From: Arthrobacter agilis
GTDB taxonomy: Bacteria; Actinomycetota; Actinomycetes; Actinomycetales; Micrococcaceae
Assembly: GCF_030816075.1 (NCBI RefSeq)
Contig: NZ_JAUSXO010000001.1
Location: forward strand, 1,550,001-1,614,000
DNA length: 64,000 nt
Direction of reading: 5' to 3'
Shown piece by piece: positions 28,161 to 36,003 of this stretch. Position 1 is the first letter of the stretch. Each line of letters starts with the position of its first letter. Both the position numbers and the translations under genes were made by a program. Under the pieces are notes generated by a model that searched no databases, was not told where the DNA came from, and worked only from the letters and a program-made list of their open reading frames with translations.

Positions 28161-29513
28161 TCAGACTGATCTGGTTTCGCCGGCCCGGTCCCGGTATGCG
28201 TCATCAGCGTTCCCCTGCAATGCCAGGTCCACGCGGGCAGCGAGGTCATGGACAGCGTCAGCGTCGTAGGGAAGCATCGAGGGGTCCATCGCATCGAGGA
28301 TCAGTCCGACCTGAGCGCGAATGCCCTTGCCTTGGGTGTCGTCCCGGACATTGATCGCGCAGTCCCGGAGCAGGCGCAGCAATGCAGAGAGCACCAACGG
28401 CTCGGAACACCCGAACCGGCGCACGGGTGCACACACCAGGTCCAGATAGTAGCGGTGATCCCGGTCTGGGGTGATCACCCGTGGCGTACCGTGGACGTCG
28501 TTGTGCTGCTGGGAGCCGAGCTTGCAGCCCTGCAACTGCACGAGTAGGTCCGCGCAGTGACCCACCGCGTGGACTGCTGTGATCGGATCGTTGATCGCCG
28601 GTGAGATGGCTTTCACCGCGATGTCGGTCAGCTGGCGCAGCCCCAGAGCGGGGTCCTGCTCGAGCGTGCGTTCAAAGCCCATCTCGACCGCCACTGCCAG
28701 AGCCTCGGACATCTGCTCTGCCACGGGACCGGTCACGTCCCGGCCATCGTCCGTCGAGAAGCTTCCGAGAGGGGTGCCGACCGTCACCCGATCCCCCGGT
28801 CTGACACCTACCCGGACGACCACACGAGATTCAGTGGCCGCCTGCACCAGAACCTGGGGCCGGACGGCCTTGACGAACCCGCTGCGCGCTGCCATGACCA
28901 GGGTCCCGCCTTTGGGGCTCGAAAGGCTCGAGCTGAGGTCCCTGGAGTGGTCCTCGTACTCCGGGTATGCCTGCCGAGCCGCTCGTGAGGCTTCCTGGTG
29001 AACGGCGAGCATCATCGTGTCCACCCGCAGGGACTTCACGATGTGGCCGACATAGAACAGCAGGGCTCCGGCGGATCCGAGCCCCATCACGAACACCAGG
29101 GCCGGCACCAGCACCGGTAGCGGGCGCTCCGCATCCATTCCCCGCAATCCGGTCACCGATACCACGAACGTCGACATCAGAATGCCCAGAACCGTCTGGG
29201 TCACCCGGTCCCTGGCGAACTCGCGCAACAACCGCGGAGAGAACTGCTGAGACGCCACCTGCAACGCAAGCACGGTCAACGAAAAGATCAGGGTCGTGGC
29301 CGTCATGATCGAACCGGCCACCACCTGCAGCAGCGCCATCGCGGCGTCGGTACCGCTCGGCCACAACCATGTGGCCCACGCGGGGCTAGGATCCGGGCGG
29401 ACCGTCAAGAGGAGGATCGTCACCCCCAGGGACACGACAGCGGCAAGGAACGGCCAGAACCACAAGGTTGCACGCAAAACCCAAGTGAAACGTGACCTCG
29501 TACCCGCACTCAT
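28161..29513 (-). CDS. DUF2254 membrane protein
   Basis: 450 residues. Four hydrophobic segments occupy roughly residues 12-160, including FWPFLAAVVSLGVTILLL and LVPALVFVMGLGSAGALLFY. A large soluble C-terminal region contains SPAINDPITAVHAVGHCADLL, the hallmark of DUF2254. The function is unknown; it is predicted to be an inner-membrane protein with a cytosolic domain. A 22-residue ORF ends four bases upstream and shares its ribosome-binding region, suggesting reinitiation. The Shine-Dalgarno GGAG lies immediately against the ATG, which is unusually tight. Confidence 0.85.
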   Translation of the reverse strand: MSAGTRSRFTWVLRATLWFWPFLAAVVSLGVTILLLTVRPDPSPAWATWLWPSGTDAAMALLQVVAGSIMTATTLIFSLTVLALQVASQQFSPRLLREFARDRVTQTVLGILMSTFVVSVTGLRGMDAERPLPVLVPALVFVMGLGSAGALLFYVGHIVKSLRVDTMMLAVHQEASRAARQAYPEYEDHSRDLSSSLSSPKGGTLVMAARSGFVKAVRPQVLVQAATESRVVVRVGVRPGDRVTVGTPLGSFSTDDGRDVTGPVAEQMSEALAVAVEMGFERTLEQDPALGLRQLTDIAVKAISPAINDPITAVHAVGHCADLLVQLQGCKLGSQQHNDVHGTPRVITPDRDHRYYLDLVCAPVRRFGCSEPLVLSALLRLLRDCAINVRDDTQGKGIRAQVGLILDAMDPSMLPYDADAVHDLAARVDLALQGNADDAYRDRAGETRSV

Positions 29514-29517
29514 CTCC

Positions 29518-29586
29518 TTACCCGGACCGGTTCGGCTTCTGATCCTTACCCGGCGCAGTCGGGACAGTACTCTCGTTCTGGTTCAT
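29518..29586 (-). CDS. 22-residue upstream ORF before DUF2254
   Basis: ATG 29586 is preceded by GGAGAG at good spacing. The peptide begins MNQNESTVPTAPGKDQ and ends KPNRSG, with a TAA stop four bases before the DUF2254 start. It is polar, with no signal sequence and no skewed run of one amino acid. Its position and ribosome site suggest translational coupling or a regulatory leader peptide. It may also be a non-functional remnant. Confidence 0.45.
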   Translation of the reverse strand: MNQNESTVPTAPGKDQKPNRSG

Positions 29587-29611
29587 CGGCGTCAACTCTC
29601 CGGAGTTAGTC

Positions 29612-29638
29612 AGTCTACTTACTAAGTAAACGTGCCAA
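29612..29638 (-). promoter_or_regulatory. Promoter with palindromic operator upstream of DUF2254
   Basis: On the minus strand TTGGCA (29638-29633) and TAGACT (29617-29612) are 15 bases apart. The perfect palindrome TTACT-A-AGTAA (29619-29629) lies between them, in an unusually AT-rich patch. Confidence 0.45.
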
Positions 29639-29936
29639 GTCTCCAGCGGATGCGTCAATGACAAACATGCACCTCCTGCTCGCCACAGATGTGCAACAGG
29701 CAGAGGGCCAGGGGCTTGATCAGCAGGAGCCCCCGGAGGATCCTCCAACGGACGGCCAGGGCGCTTCGTCACGACCTCACGTGGCCGAACAGGCCGACTG
29801 CCGGGAACGCTGCTGGCGGATCCGTTATCGGGACGGACGGCCAAGACGCTTCTCGGCTTCGAGTTGCTCACGGACAGGGGCGTGGGCAGGCTTGCAGCCA
29901 CCGAGTTCCAGGAGCCTGTCGCAGCCCGTCGACAGG
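29639..29936. other. 298-base region with nothing recognised
   Basis: It lies between the DUF2254 promoter and the end of the HAAS-domain gene. No supported ORF, hairpin or repeat was seen. Confidence 0.5.
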
Positions 29937-30392
29937 TCAGAGGGCGTGCACGAGGTGACTGATGAACAAACAGGCCGAGAACACGACCGACACAGCGGAC
30001 ACCCAGCAAGCAGCGCGCTGCAGCGCCCGGTTCCCTGAAGCCTGTCTCAGCCGCACGATCGCCCAGACGAGGATCGCGAACGCGACGAAGGGGAAGACGT
30101 AGAACACCAGACTCACTATGGAGCCCACGAGCAGCCAGACGTCCACCCAGGAGCGGGCCGCGATGGGTGCCGACGTGGCGGCGGCGGCGACCTGCTCGAC
30201 CGGCCCGAAATCGGCGACGATGCGTTCAGCGGTGTTGTCCGACGCTCCATCTCGGGTGAGCATCTCGGCGGCATGTTCGCGCATCGCCTGGATCGTCTCA
30301 GCGCGCTCCCGGGCGTCAGTGCCGATCAGCGCGCGATCGAGATCGGCGAAGTATGCCTCCAGAAGTGCCGGCAGCGGTTCGGTGGTGGTCAT
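29937..30392 (-). CDS. HAAS-domain membrane protein paired with PadR
   Basis: 151 residues. The N-terminal half (LLEAYFADLDRAL, REHAAEML, ADFGPVEQVAAA) matches the HAAS/DUF1700 signalling domain. It is followed by two hydrophobic segments (VWLLVGSIVSLVFYVFPFVA and WVSAVSVVFSACLFISHLV). Genes of this type commonly follow a PadR regulator and affect membrane or antibiotic-stress responses. The ATG overlaps the PadR stop by four bases, so the two are translated together. Confidence 0.75.
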   Translation of the reverse strand: MTTTEPLPALLEAYFADLDRALIGTDARERAETIQAMREHAAEMLTRDGASDNTAERIVADFGPVEQVAAAATSAPIAARSWVDVWLLVGSIVSLVFYVFPFVAFAILVWAIVRLRQASGNRALQRAACWVSAVSVVFSACLFISHLVHAL

Positions 30393-30730
30393 GAAGATTC
30401 CTTGATCATGGTTGTGACATCCGCAGCGAACACGCTCCAGGTCTCCATGAAGACCTGCAGAGCGTTCTCGCCCGTGTCAGTGAGGTGGTAATAGCGGCGG
30501 GGCGGACCGACCGGTGATGGCTCCAGCGTGGTGGTCACCCATCCCTGCTGCCGTAGACGTGAGAGCAGCGGATAGAGCGTGCCCCCGCTGGCGAACAGGA
30601 CCTTCCCCTCGCCGAGACGATCGGCGATCTCCAGCCCATACGCCGCCCCGGAGCGCAGGCAGGCAAGCACGCAGTAGTCCACTGTGCCTTTGCGGAGTTG
30701 CGTCAGGACCGAATCGGGGGAAGGTGCCAT
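30389..30730 (-). CDS. PadR-family transcriptional regulator
   Basis: 113 residues from ATG 30730. The winged helix contains DYCVLACLRSGAAYGLEIAD and the PadR wing signature GTLYPLLSRLRQQGWV followed by PPRRYYHLTDTG. It lacks the long C-terminal coiled coil, so it belongs to the short PadR-s2 type. It is probably a self-repressing regulator of the PadR-HAAS operon. A long inverted repeat (30730-30761) overlaps its start codon and would block transcription. A second ATG three codons upstream (30739) is possible. Confidence 0.85.
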   Translation of the reverse strand: MAPSPDSVLTQLRKGTVDYCVLACLRSGAAYGLEIADRLGEGKVLFASGGTLYPLLSRLRQQGWVTTTLEPSPVGPPRRYYHLTDTGENALQVFMETWSVFAADVTTMIKESS

Positions 30731-30761
30731 GCACTGCATGCTACCGGTACCCTGCAGTGCA
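30730..30761 (-). promoter_or_regulatory. Candidate PadR operator
   Basis: TGCACTGCA (30730-30738) and TGCAGTGCA (30753-30761) form a perfect 9-bp inverted repeat with a 14-base spacer at the PadR start. Confidence 0.55.
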
Positions 30762-30962
30762 AGCAACCGGATGGTGGATGACGGCACGCTAACGGTGCCC
30801 GACCTCGAGGCGGGTCTGGGCTTCTCCATCGACGGTCTCGGACATCGACTGAGCCGGCGGAACGACGAGATCGGACAGGCGGGAGCACACGCCGACCGAG
30901 CTTGATCGCCGATCCCCTTCTGGTCCTTCGTGGTGATGGCTGGACTCCGGCGCGTGTGCTGC

Positions 30963-30968
30963 TAGCGT
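30963..30968 (+). promoter_or_regulatory. -10 box of the SGNH hydrolase gene
   Basis: TAGCGT ends six bases before GTG 30975. The same hexamer and spacing recur before 39848 and 48809. Confidence 0.45.
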
Positions 30969-30974
30969 GTGCCG

Positions 30975-31589
30975 GTGACCATCAGGATGGGGATCTACGG
31001 GGACAGTATCGGCACCGGATGGCGGGGCATCTCGGACCGCAGCAAACGCTGGACGAGCATCACGTGCGCCACCCTGAACCTCGAGGAGCACAACTTCTCG
31101 GTGGACGGCCTGGGCTTCATCCGCCGACGCGACACGGACGCTTTTCCGTTGCACCCCTTGCAGATGGTCATCAGCGCCCAGCCTCACCTTGCTCTGATCG
31201 CACTGGGCCAGAACGACTACGAGTGCATCCCCGAGCGGAAGAGTGAACTCCGCCGCATGATCATTCAGGACATGACCACCCTCCGGGACGCCTTACCCAC
31301 GTCCCAGGTGCTCGTCGTGGAGCCGTACTGGCCATCGACACTCCAGGAACCACCGAGGGGCCGGGATCTCTTCGACCTGCACGGTGAGTGCGCCCAGGAA
31401 GCTGAATTGCCGTTCATCAAGGGACAGCGCGGCGTTTTCGGCGAGGACTACCTGCCGTACCTCTACCCTGAAGAGGGCCAGCTCCACCCCAACGATCAGG
31501 GCCACGCGGTCCTCGCCGCCGCCATGATTGCGGCTCTTTCCCCCTACGTTGAACAAGCCCTCCTCCAGCAAGCCTCCCGAACCCGGTAG
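30975..31589 (+). CDS. SGNH/GDSL hydrolase-like protein
   Basis: 204 residues from GTG 30975; GTG 30969 and ATG 30987 are alternatives. Block I is MGIYGDSIGTG with the nucleophile Ser. IALGQNDYECI supplies the Asn of block III. The C-terminal LHPNDQGHAVLAAAMI carries the catalytic Asp/His pair. This gives a complete SGNH esterase/lipase core. There is no signal peptide, so it is probably cytosolic. The gene is monocistronic, with a leaderless-type promoter in front and a terminator hairpin about 50 bases after its stop. Confidence 0.8.
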   Translation: MTIRMGIYGDSIGTGWRGISDRSKRWTSITCATLNLEEHNFSVDGLGFIRRRDTDAFPLHPLQMVISAQPHLALIALGQNDYECIPERKSELRRMIIQDMTTLRDALPTSQVLVVEPYWPSTLQEPPRGRDLFDLHGECAQEAELPFIKGQRGVFGEDYLPYLYPEEGQLHPNDQGHAVLAAAMIAALSPYVEQALLQQASRTR

Positions 31590-31640
31590 AGGGTGGTTGA
31601 TCGTGGGCGACGAGGATCCCGCAGAGGACTGCCGGCCTGG

Positions 31641-31660
31641 AGGTGCCGTGATTGGCACCT
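31641..31660 (+). terminator. Terminator hairpin after the SGNH hydrolase
   Basis: AGGTGCC/GGCACCT, a 7-bp perfect stem with a 6-base loop. Confidence 0.5.
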
Positions 31661-31869
31661 GACCTGTTCCACAGCCGCCGTACGATCGCCGTATGCCGTA
31701 AGGCCGTTCTCCTATCGTGACCCGCTGGCCTACGCGGGATTCACCCTTCTCACCACGGGCGTCGTCAGGCGTGCATATCTATGGCTGGGGCACGCGACCA
31801 GGAGAACACAGTGACGGATCGGCCGGCCCCGCAGTCGCTCCTGCTCCCAACGACCAGCCGGGGCGGGTC

Positions 31870-31898
31870 TTGACGTATCACTTGCATTTTGCAAGTAT
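31870..31898 (+). promoter_or_regulatory. Promoter with embedded HxlR-type operator
   Basis: TTGACG (31870-31875) and AAGTAT (31893-31898) are 17 bases apart; the -10 ends six bases before ATG 31905. The perfect palindrome ACTTGCA-TTT-TGCAAGT (31880-31896) covers the spacer and most of the -10, so a bound dimer would exclude RNA polymerase. Confidence 0.72.
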
Positions 31899-31904
31899 AG
31901 CCGC

Positions 31905-32309
31905 ATGAGCCTCTTCATCACTTGCCCCGTCGAGAGCGTCGAGCGTGCGACAGCCTTCTATACCGCCCTTGGCTGGACCCTGAACACTGAGATGTCCGAT
32001 CACAACGTGTCGTGCTTCGCGATCGCGCCCGAGCAATACGTCATGCTCGGTAGCCGAGAGATGTACGCAAGCATTGGTGGGGCCGAGGAGCTGGTCGGCG
32101 GACCCGGCACGCCCTCGAAGGTGACTGTCTCGTTCGACCTCGGCAGCCGCGAGGCGGTTGACGAGCTCACCGCACGCGCCGGCGCCGCCGGCGGACGGAT
32201 CGGCGACACCGACGACTACCCCTTCATGTACCAGCGCCAGTTCGACGACCCGGACGGCTACCACTACTCGCCGTTCTGGATGAAACCGGACGTCGATCCG
32301 ACCGCATGA
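31905..32309 (+). CDS. VOC family protein (glyoxalase-like)
   Basis: 134 residues, one VOC unit pair. It starts MSLFITCPVESVERATAFYT with a typical ATAFYTALGW motif and ends FDDPDGYHYSPFWMKP. The family is often annotated as lactoylglutathione lyase-like. It is the first gene of an operon with an HxlR regulator (ATGA overlap at 32306-32309) and follows a promoter carrying a palindromic operator. A role in handling a reactive electrophile that also serves as the inducer is plausible but inferred. Confidence 0.85.
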   Translation: MSLFITCPVESVERATAFYTALGWTLNTEMSDHNVSCFAIAPEQYVMLGSREMYASIGGAEELVGGPGTPSKVTVSFDLGSREAVDELTARAGAAGGRIGDTDDYPFMYQRQFDDPDGYHYSPFWMKPDVDPTA

Positions 32310-32587
32310 GCGACCTGGCCGCGGCTCTCGACATCGTCGGAGCGCGGTGGGCCCTGCTCGTCGTCGAGCAGCTACTCGACGGGCCACAGCGCTACAGCGA
32401 TCTGCAGCGCGAACTCGGCGCGCCGACGAACATGCTCGCGACCCGGCTACGCGAGCTCGAAGCGGCCGGCGTACTGTCGCGCCTGCCACTCCGGCACAAC
32501 ACCCGGGCCTATGCGCTGACCGACCGGGGGCTTGCCCTGCGCGAGGCGATCGTCGCGCTCGCACGTTGGGGCGCGCAGGAGGTCTAG
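32306..32587 (+). CDS. HxlR-type winged-helix regulator
   Basis: 93 residues. The compact winged helix contains ALDIVGARWALLVVEQLLDG, then RYSDLQRELGAPTNMLATRL and GVLSRLPLRHNTRAYALTDR. These are the HxlR signatures, although the usual N-terminal Cys is absent. It probably represses the operon through the palindrome at 31880-31896. It is translationally coupled to the VOC gene. The short length is typical for this branch. Confidence 0.85.
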   Translation: MSDLAAALDIVGARWALLVVEQLLDGPQRYSDLQRELGAPTNMLATRLRELEAAGVLSRLPLRHNTRAYALTDRGLALREAIVALARWGAQEV

Positions 32588-32778
32588 ATATCGCGAGTAC
32601 ACGCACCGCATCATGCACAGTCCGGTAGAAGGGTCCCCTCGCGGGCGACCACCCTGCATCTGGTTCGGCGCGGCTCTCGCAAACCCTGGAGATTCGCGAC
32701 GTCCCGTCGACCGCAGGCCCTCCTCGGGCTACCGTCTTGCCCCTCTCCCGAGCGCGGTGCGCCCTGTGCGTGCTGTCC

Positions 32779-33527
32779 TCAGGCGGAGACCGCACTGACA
32801 GCGACGACCCCGCCCCAGGGGTCCCGGATCACCGCGCTCCTGAATCCCGGGGTATTCGAGGGTGGCAGCAGGAGTCCGCCCCGAGATCCACCGCCCTCTC
32901 AGCGATTTCGTCCGCACTGCCGACGGAGAAGTTGATACTCCAGTGCGCCGGAATATCGGTGCCGTCGGTGGTGGTAGCTACTGCCACTATCCGGTCGTCG
33001 CGAACCCATCGTGAGAAGGTACCTTCCGGCGAAGACTCCAGTTCCCAATCGAACATCGTCCGGTAGAACTCTTGGGCCTTCTCCAGGTCCGGAGTGTGCA
33101 GCGAACTCATCGCCCAACTATTCGGCTGATCGACGAGCTCGACGCGGTGGTCTTCTCCCGCTTCTCGCAGGCAGAACATGACTCCGGAGGAGTCGGCGAT
33201 CAATGCCGCGCGCGTCGAGGCCCGATATTCGGCGAGCCCGCGGCCGCCCGCCTGCTCAGCATGGGCCAATGCTTTCCCGACATCATCCACACGGACATGG
33301 GTCAGCCATCCAGCCGGTGACCGCGGAGGAGCCTGCCCGACGCCGGCCACCAACCGCCCGTCGAGACGGGCCAGGTAGTACTCGCCGCTGAAACCCGACA
33401 TCCGGATCGGTGCATCGAAGTCCCAGCCGAACAGGGCGCCATAGAACTGTGCAGCGGCCGGCGGATCCGGCTGCCAGGTGTCCACCCAACAGGGTGCGCC
33501 TATCGAGGAAACATCCCGCGTGGACAT
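32779..33527 (-). pseudogene. Two-domain VOC protein with a C-terminal frameshift
   Basis: From ATG 33527 (GAGGTG ribosome site) the frame encodes CWVDTWQPDPPAAAQFYGAL, a first glyoxalase unit, and a second starting WAMSSLHTPDLEKAQEFYRT. The reading frame ends early at 32829 after an unrelated tail. Adding one G at the GGGG run on the minus strand (32879-32882) restores the expected ending: DLGGGLLLPPSNTPGFRSAV followed by IRDPWGGVVAVSA, to TGA 32779. The restored protein matches the normal length of this VOC type, so this is a -1 frameshift or a base-calling error. Confidence 0.8.
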
Positions 33528-33800
33528 ACACAGCACCTCACTCGATGTCGCTGACCGACCCCGAACCAGGATGGGTCAGGTAAGCATACTTTTGGGAACG
33601 ATCGCAGCGGTGGCAGAAGACGGCTGAGTGGAAGCCTCGAGTGCGAAGCAGAATCCCGCTCGTGAACGGTCGGTTGCGCTCACCCACCACGCTGGTCCAC
33701 CGGCTTCGGCAGCTGCCCGGACGGTGACGTGATCCGATTGGACCGCGAGAGTAGCGTGCCGATCGCGACGACGCGGAAGTGTGGGTGGTGAAGGGGCGCG

Positions 33801-33893
33801 ATGATCGCGCAGTCGAACAGACTGCTCGAGCTGGTTGAGGATCGTCTGGACGACGACATCGATGTGCCGTCCATGGCGGCCATGCTGGGCACT
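33801..33893 (+). pseudogene. N-terminal relic of an AraC-type regulator
   Basis: MIAQSNRLLELVEDRLDDDI and the following DVPSMAAMLGT look like the first helices of AraC regulators that carry a GyrI-like effector domain. After about 31 codons the similarity stops and the frame runs without a stop into poxB. The helix-turn-helix and effector parts are missing. Identification rests on remembered family patterns, not on an alignment. Confidence 0.5.
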
Positions 33894-34004
33894 GGGCTCT
33901 CCCGCTGCGCCAAGCACACGGATGCACTCGAAACAACCATGGAACTGCCCGATCCCCGCCGCTTAGACTGGCCGAGCCGCCTGCAGGCCCTACGGAGGAG
34001 CAGC

Positions 34005-35723
34005 ATGACCACGATCGCCGAGACCGTCGTCCACAACCTCGCCGCCAACGGGATCCAGCGTGTCTGGGGCGTTCCCGGCGACTCCCTGAACGCGGTGACC
34101 GAGGCCATCCGCCGGGAAAAGGGCATCGAGTGGATGCTCGTCCGGCACGAGGAGGAGGCTGCGTTCGCTGCTGCCGGGGAGGCGGCGCTGACGGGCGACC
34201 TCGCGGTGTGCGCGGGCAGCTGCGGCCCCGGCAACCTGCACCTCATCAACGGGCTCTACGACGCGCACCGGAGCCGGGTACCCGTGCTCGCGATCGCATC
34301 CCACATCCCGACGGACGAGATCGGCAGCCAGTACTTTCAGGAGACGCGGCCCACCGAGCTGTTCCGTGACTGCACGGTCTTCTGCGAGATGGTGCTGAGC
34401 CCTGAGCAGATGCCACGGCTGTTGGAGATCGCAATGCGGACGGCCATCGAGAAGAGGGGCGTCGCGGTGCTCGTGATCGCGGGCGACACCGCGCTTCAGG
34501 CCGCCTCGGACGAGCGCGTCTTCACGGTCCGTCGCACCGACCCGGTCATCGTGCCCTCCCCGTCGGAGCTGCAGGACGCAGCCACCACACTGAACTCCTG
34601 TGAGAAGGTCACGATCCTCGCGGGCGGCGGCGTGGCGGGGGCGCGCGATGAGGTCCTCGCCCTTGCCGACGTACTCGGAGCGCCGATCGTGCATGCCCTC
34701 CGCGGGAAGGAAATCATCGAGCACGACAACCCGTTCGACGTCGGCATGACCGGGCTCCTCGGCTTCGCGTCGGGATACCGCGCCATGGAGGACTGCGACG
34801 CGCTGCTGATGCTCGGTACCGACTTCCCGTACCAGCAGTTCTACCCGAAGAACGCAAAGATCCTGCAGGTCGACGTACTGGGCGAGCAGCTCGGGCGCCG
34901 GGTGCCACTTACCCAGGGCATGGTCGGCGGTGTGCGCGCGACGGCGGCGGCGTTGCTGCCGTTGCTCGAGCGGAAGCAACAGCGCACCCACCTCGAGAAG
35001 TCGCTTGACCACTACCGCCGCACCCGCGCGCAGCTCGACGACCTCGAGAAGCAGGGCTCAGGCGCCATCCATCCGCAGCACCTGGCCCACCTGATCGACG
35101 AGCTCGCGGACGACGACGCGGTCTTCCTGCCCGATGTCGGCACTCCGGTGATCTGGGCGTGCCGGCACCTGCGCATCGGCCCGAAACGGCGCCTCATCGG
35201 CTCCTTCTGGCACGGCACCATGGCGGCGGCGACCCCGCTCGGCATGGGTGCCCAGGCTGTGGACCGGAACCGGCAGGTCGTGGTCCTCGCCGGCGACGGC
35301 GGCCTGGCGATGATGCTTGGCGAGCTGCTGACGGCTGTGCAGCACGAGCTTCCGATCAAGATCGTCGTGTTCGACAACGCGGCGCTGAGCTTCGTGGAAG
35401 TGGAGATGAAGGCGGCCGGCATCGTCAACTTCGGCACCGGACTCCAGAACCCCGACTTCGGTGCGGTCGCTCAGGCGGTGGGAATGCACGGCGAGAGTGT
35501 GACGCGCCCGGAGGACCTCGAGGGTGCCCTGCGCCGCGCGTTCGCACACCACGGCCCCGCGCTCGTCTCCGTCGCAGTGGAGCGGCAGGAGCTCTCAATA
35601 CCGCCGAAGATCGAGGCGAAGCAGGCCACCGGCTTTGCGGTCTACGCGCTGCGCACTGTGCTCGCCGGCAACGGCCGCGAACTCATCGACCTCGCCCGAG
35701 CCAACGCTCGCCAGCTGCTCTGA
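34005..35723 (+). CDS. poxB: Pyruvate dehydrogenase (quinone) / pyruvate oxidase, ThDP-dependent
   Basis: 572 residues from ATG 34005, chosen for its GGAGGAG ribosome site; the longer frame upstream is a gene relic. The N-terminal ThDP (PYR) domain has RVWGVPGDSLNAVTEAIRR and the catalytic Glu in VRHEEEAAF, then CAGSCGPGNLHLINGLYDAH. The FAD-binding middle domain follows, and the C-terminal PP domain has VLAGDGGLAMMLGELL with DNAALSF. The enzyme oxidises pyruvate to acetate and CO2 and passes electrons to quinone at the membrane; it is typically active in stationary phase or overflow. Confidence 0.92.
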   Translation: MTTIAETVVHNLAANGIQRVWGVPGDSLNAVTEAIRREKGIEWMLVRHEEEAAFAAAGEAALTGDLAVCAGSCGPGNLHLINGLYDAHRSRVPVLAIASHIPTDEIGSQYFQETRPTELFRDCTVFCEMVLSPEQMPRLLEIAMRTAIEKRGVAVLVIAGDTALQAASDERVFTVRRTDPVIVPSPSELQDAATTLNSCEKVTILAGGGVAGARDEVLALADVLGAPIVHALRGKEIIEHDNPFDVGMTGLLGFASGYRAMEDCDALLMLGTDFPYQQFYPKNAKILQVDVLGEQLGRRVPLTQGMVGGVRATAAALLPLLERKQQRTHLEKSLDHYRRTRAQLDDLEKQGSGAIHPQHLAHLIDELADDDAVFLPDVGTPVIWACRHLRIGPKRRLIGSFWHGTMAAATPLGMGAQAVDRNRQVVVLAGDGGLAMMLGELLTAVQHELPIKIVVFDNAALSFVEVEMKAAGIVNFGTGLQNPDFGAVAQAVGMHGESVTRPEDLEGALRRAFAHHGPALVSVAVERQELSIPPKIEAKQATGFAVYALRTVLAGNGRELIDLARANARQLL

Positions 35724-35793
35724 GCAGAACGACCGGCCGCGGACCCTTCACCGGTGCGGAAGAGGCTCGGCGTAGGCCGGCGGGCGTACGCCG

Positions 35794-36003
35794 TCATGCG
35801 GCATCGTTCGTGCTGTTGATGGATATGAGGTTCATGCCCAGGTCGCCTACGCGTCGAATCAGCCCGTGGAGGGCGGCTTGGTCGATGACGGCACCGGTGA
35901 GGAGGGTGTGCTGCTCCGCATCTAGTGTGAGCGTGAAGCCCTCGAACCATTCGCTCCATCCCGGGTCGAGTCGCCCCTCGAGCCGTATCTGGTAGCGGTT
36001 CAT
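35794..36003 (-). CDS. Small conserved-type hypothetical protein
   Basis: 69 residues: MNRYQIRLEGRLDPGWSEWF, then TLTLDAEQHTLLTGAVIDQA and ALHGLIRRVGDLGMNLISIN. The pattern 'Y.IR..G.L...WS.WF.G......G.T.L.G...DQAALHGLL.R..DLG..L' is familiar from small proteins found beside DUF4386-like membrane proteins, but no function is known. Its ATG overlaps the stop of the upstream membrane-protein gene by four bases, so the two form an operon. Confidence 0.72.
   Translation of the reverse strand: MNRYQIRLEGRLDPGWSEWFEGFTLTLDAEQHTLLTGAVIDQAALHGLIRRVGDLGMNLISINSTNDAA

Larger units (their letters stand above)
31590..31904. other. Intergenic region with terminator and regulated promoter
   Basis: 315 bases without a supported gene. 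It holds the SGNH terminator (31641-31660) and the HxlR-type promoter/operator (31870-31898). Confidence 0.6.

Noticed and set aside
33540-33800. Possible VOC remnant on the minus strand (AWWVSATDRS...GFCFALE)
   Set aside because: Only a few residues resemble a VOC end; too weak to report as a gene relic.
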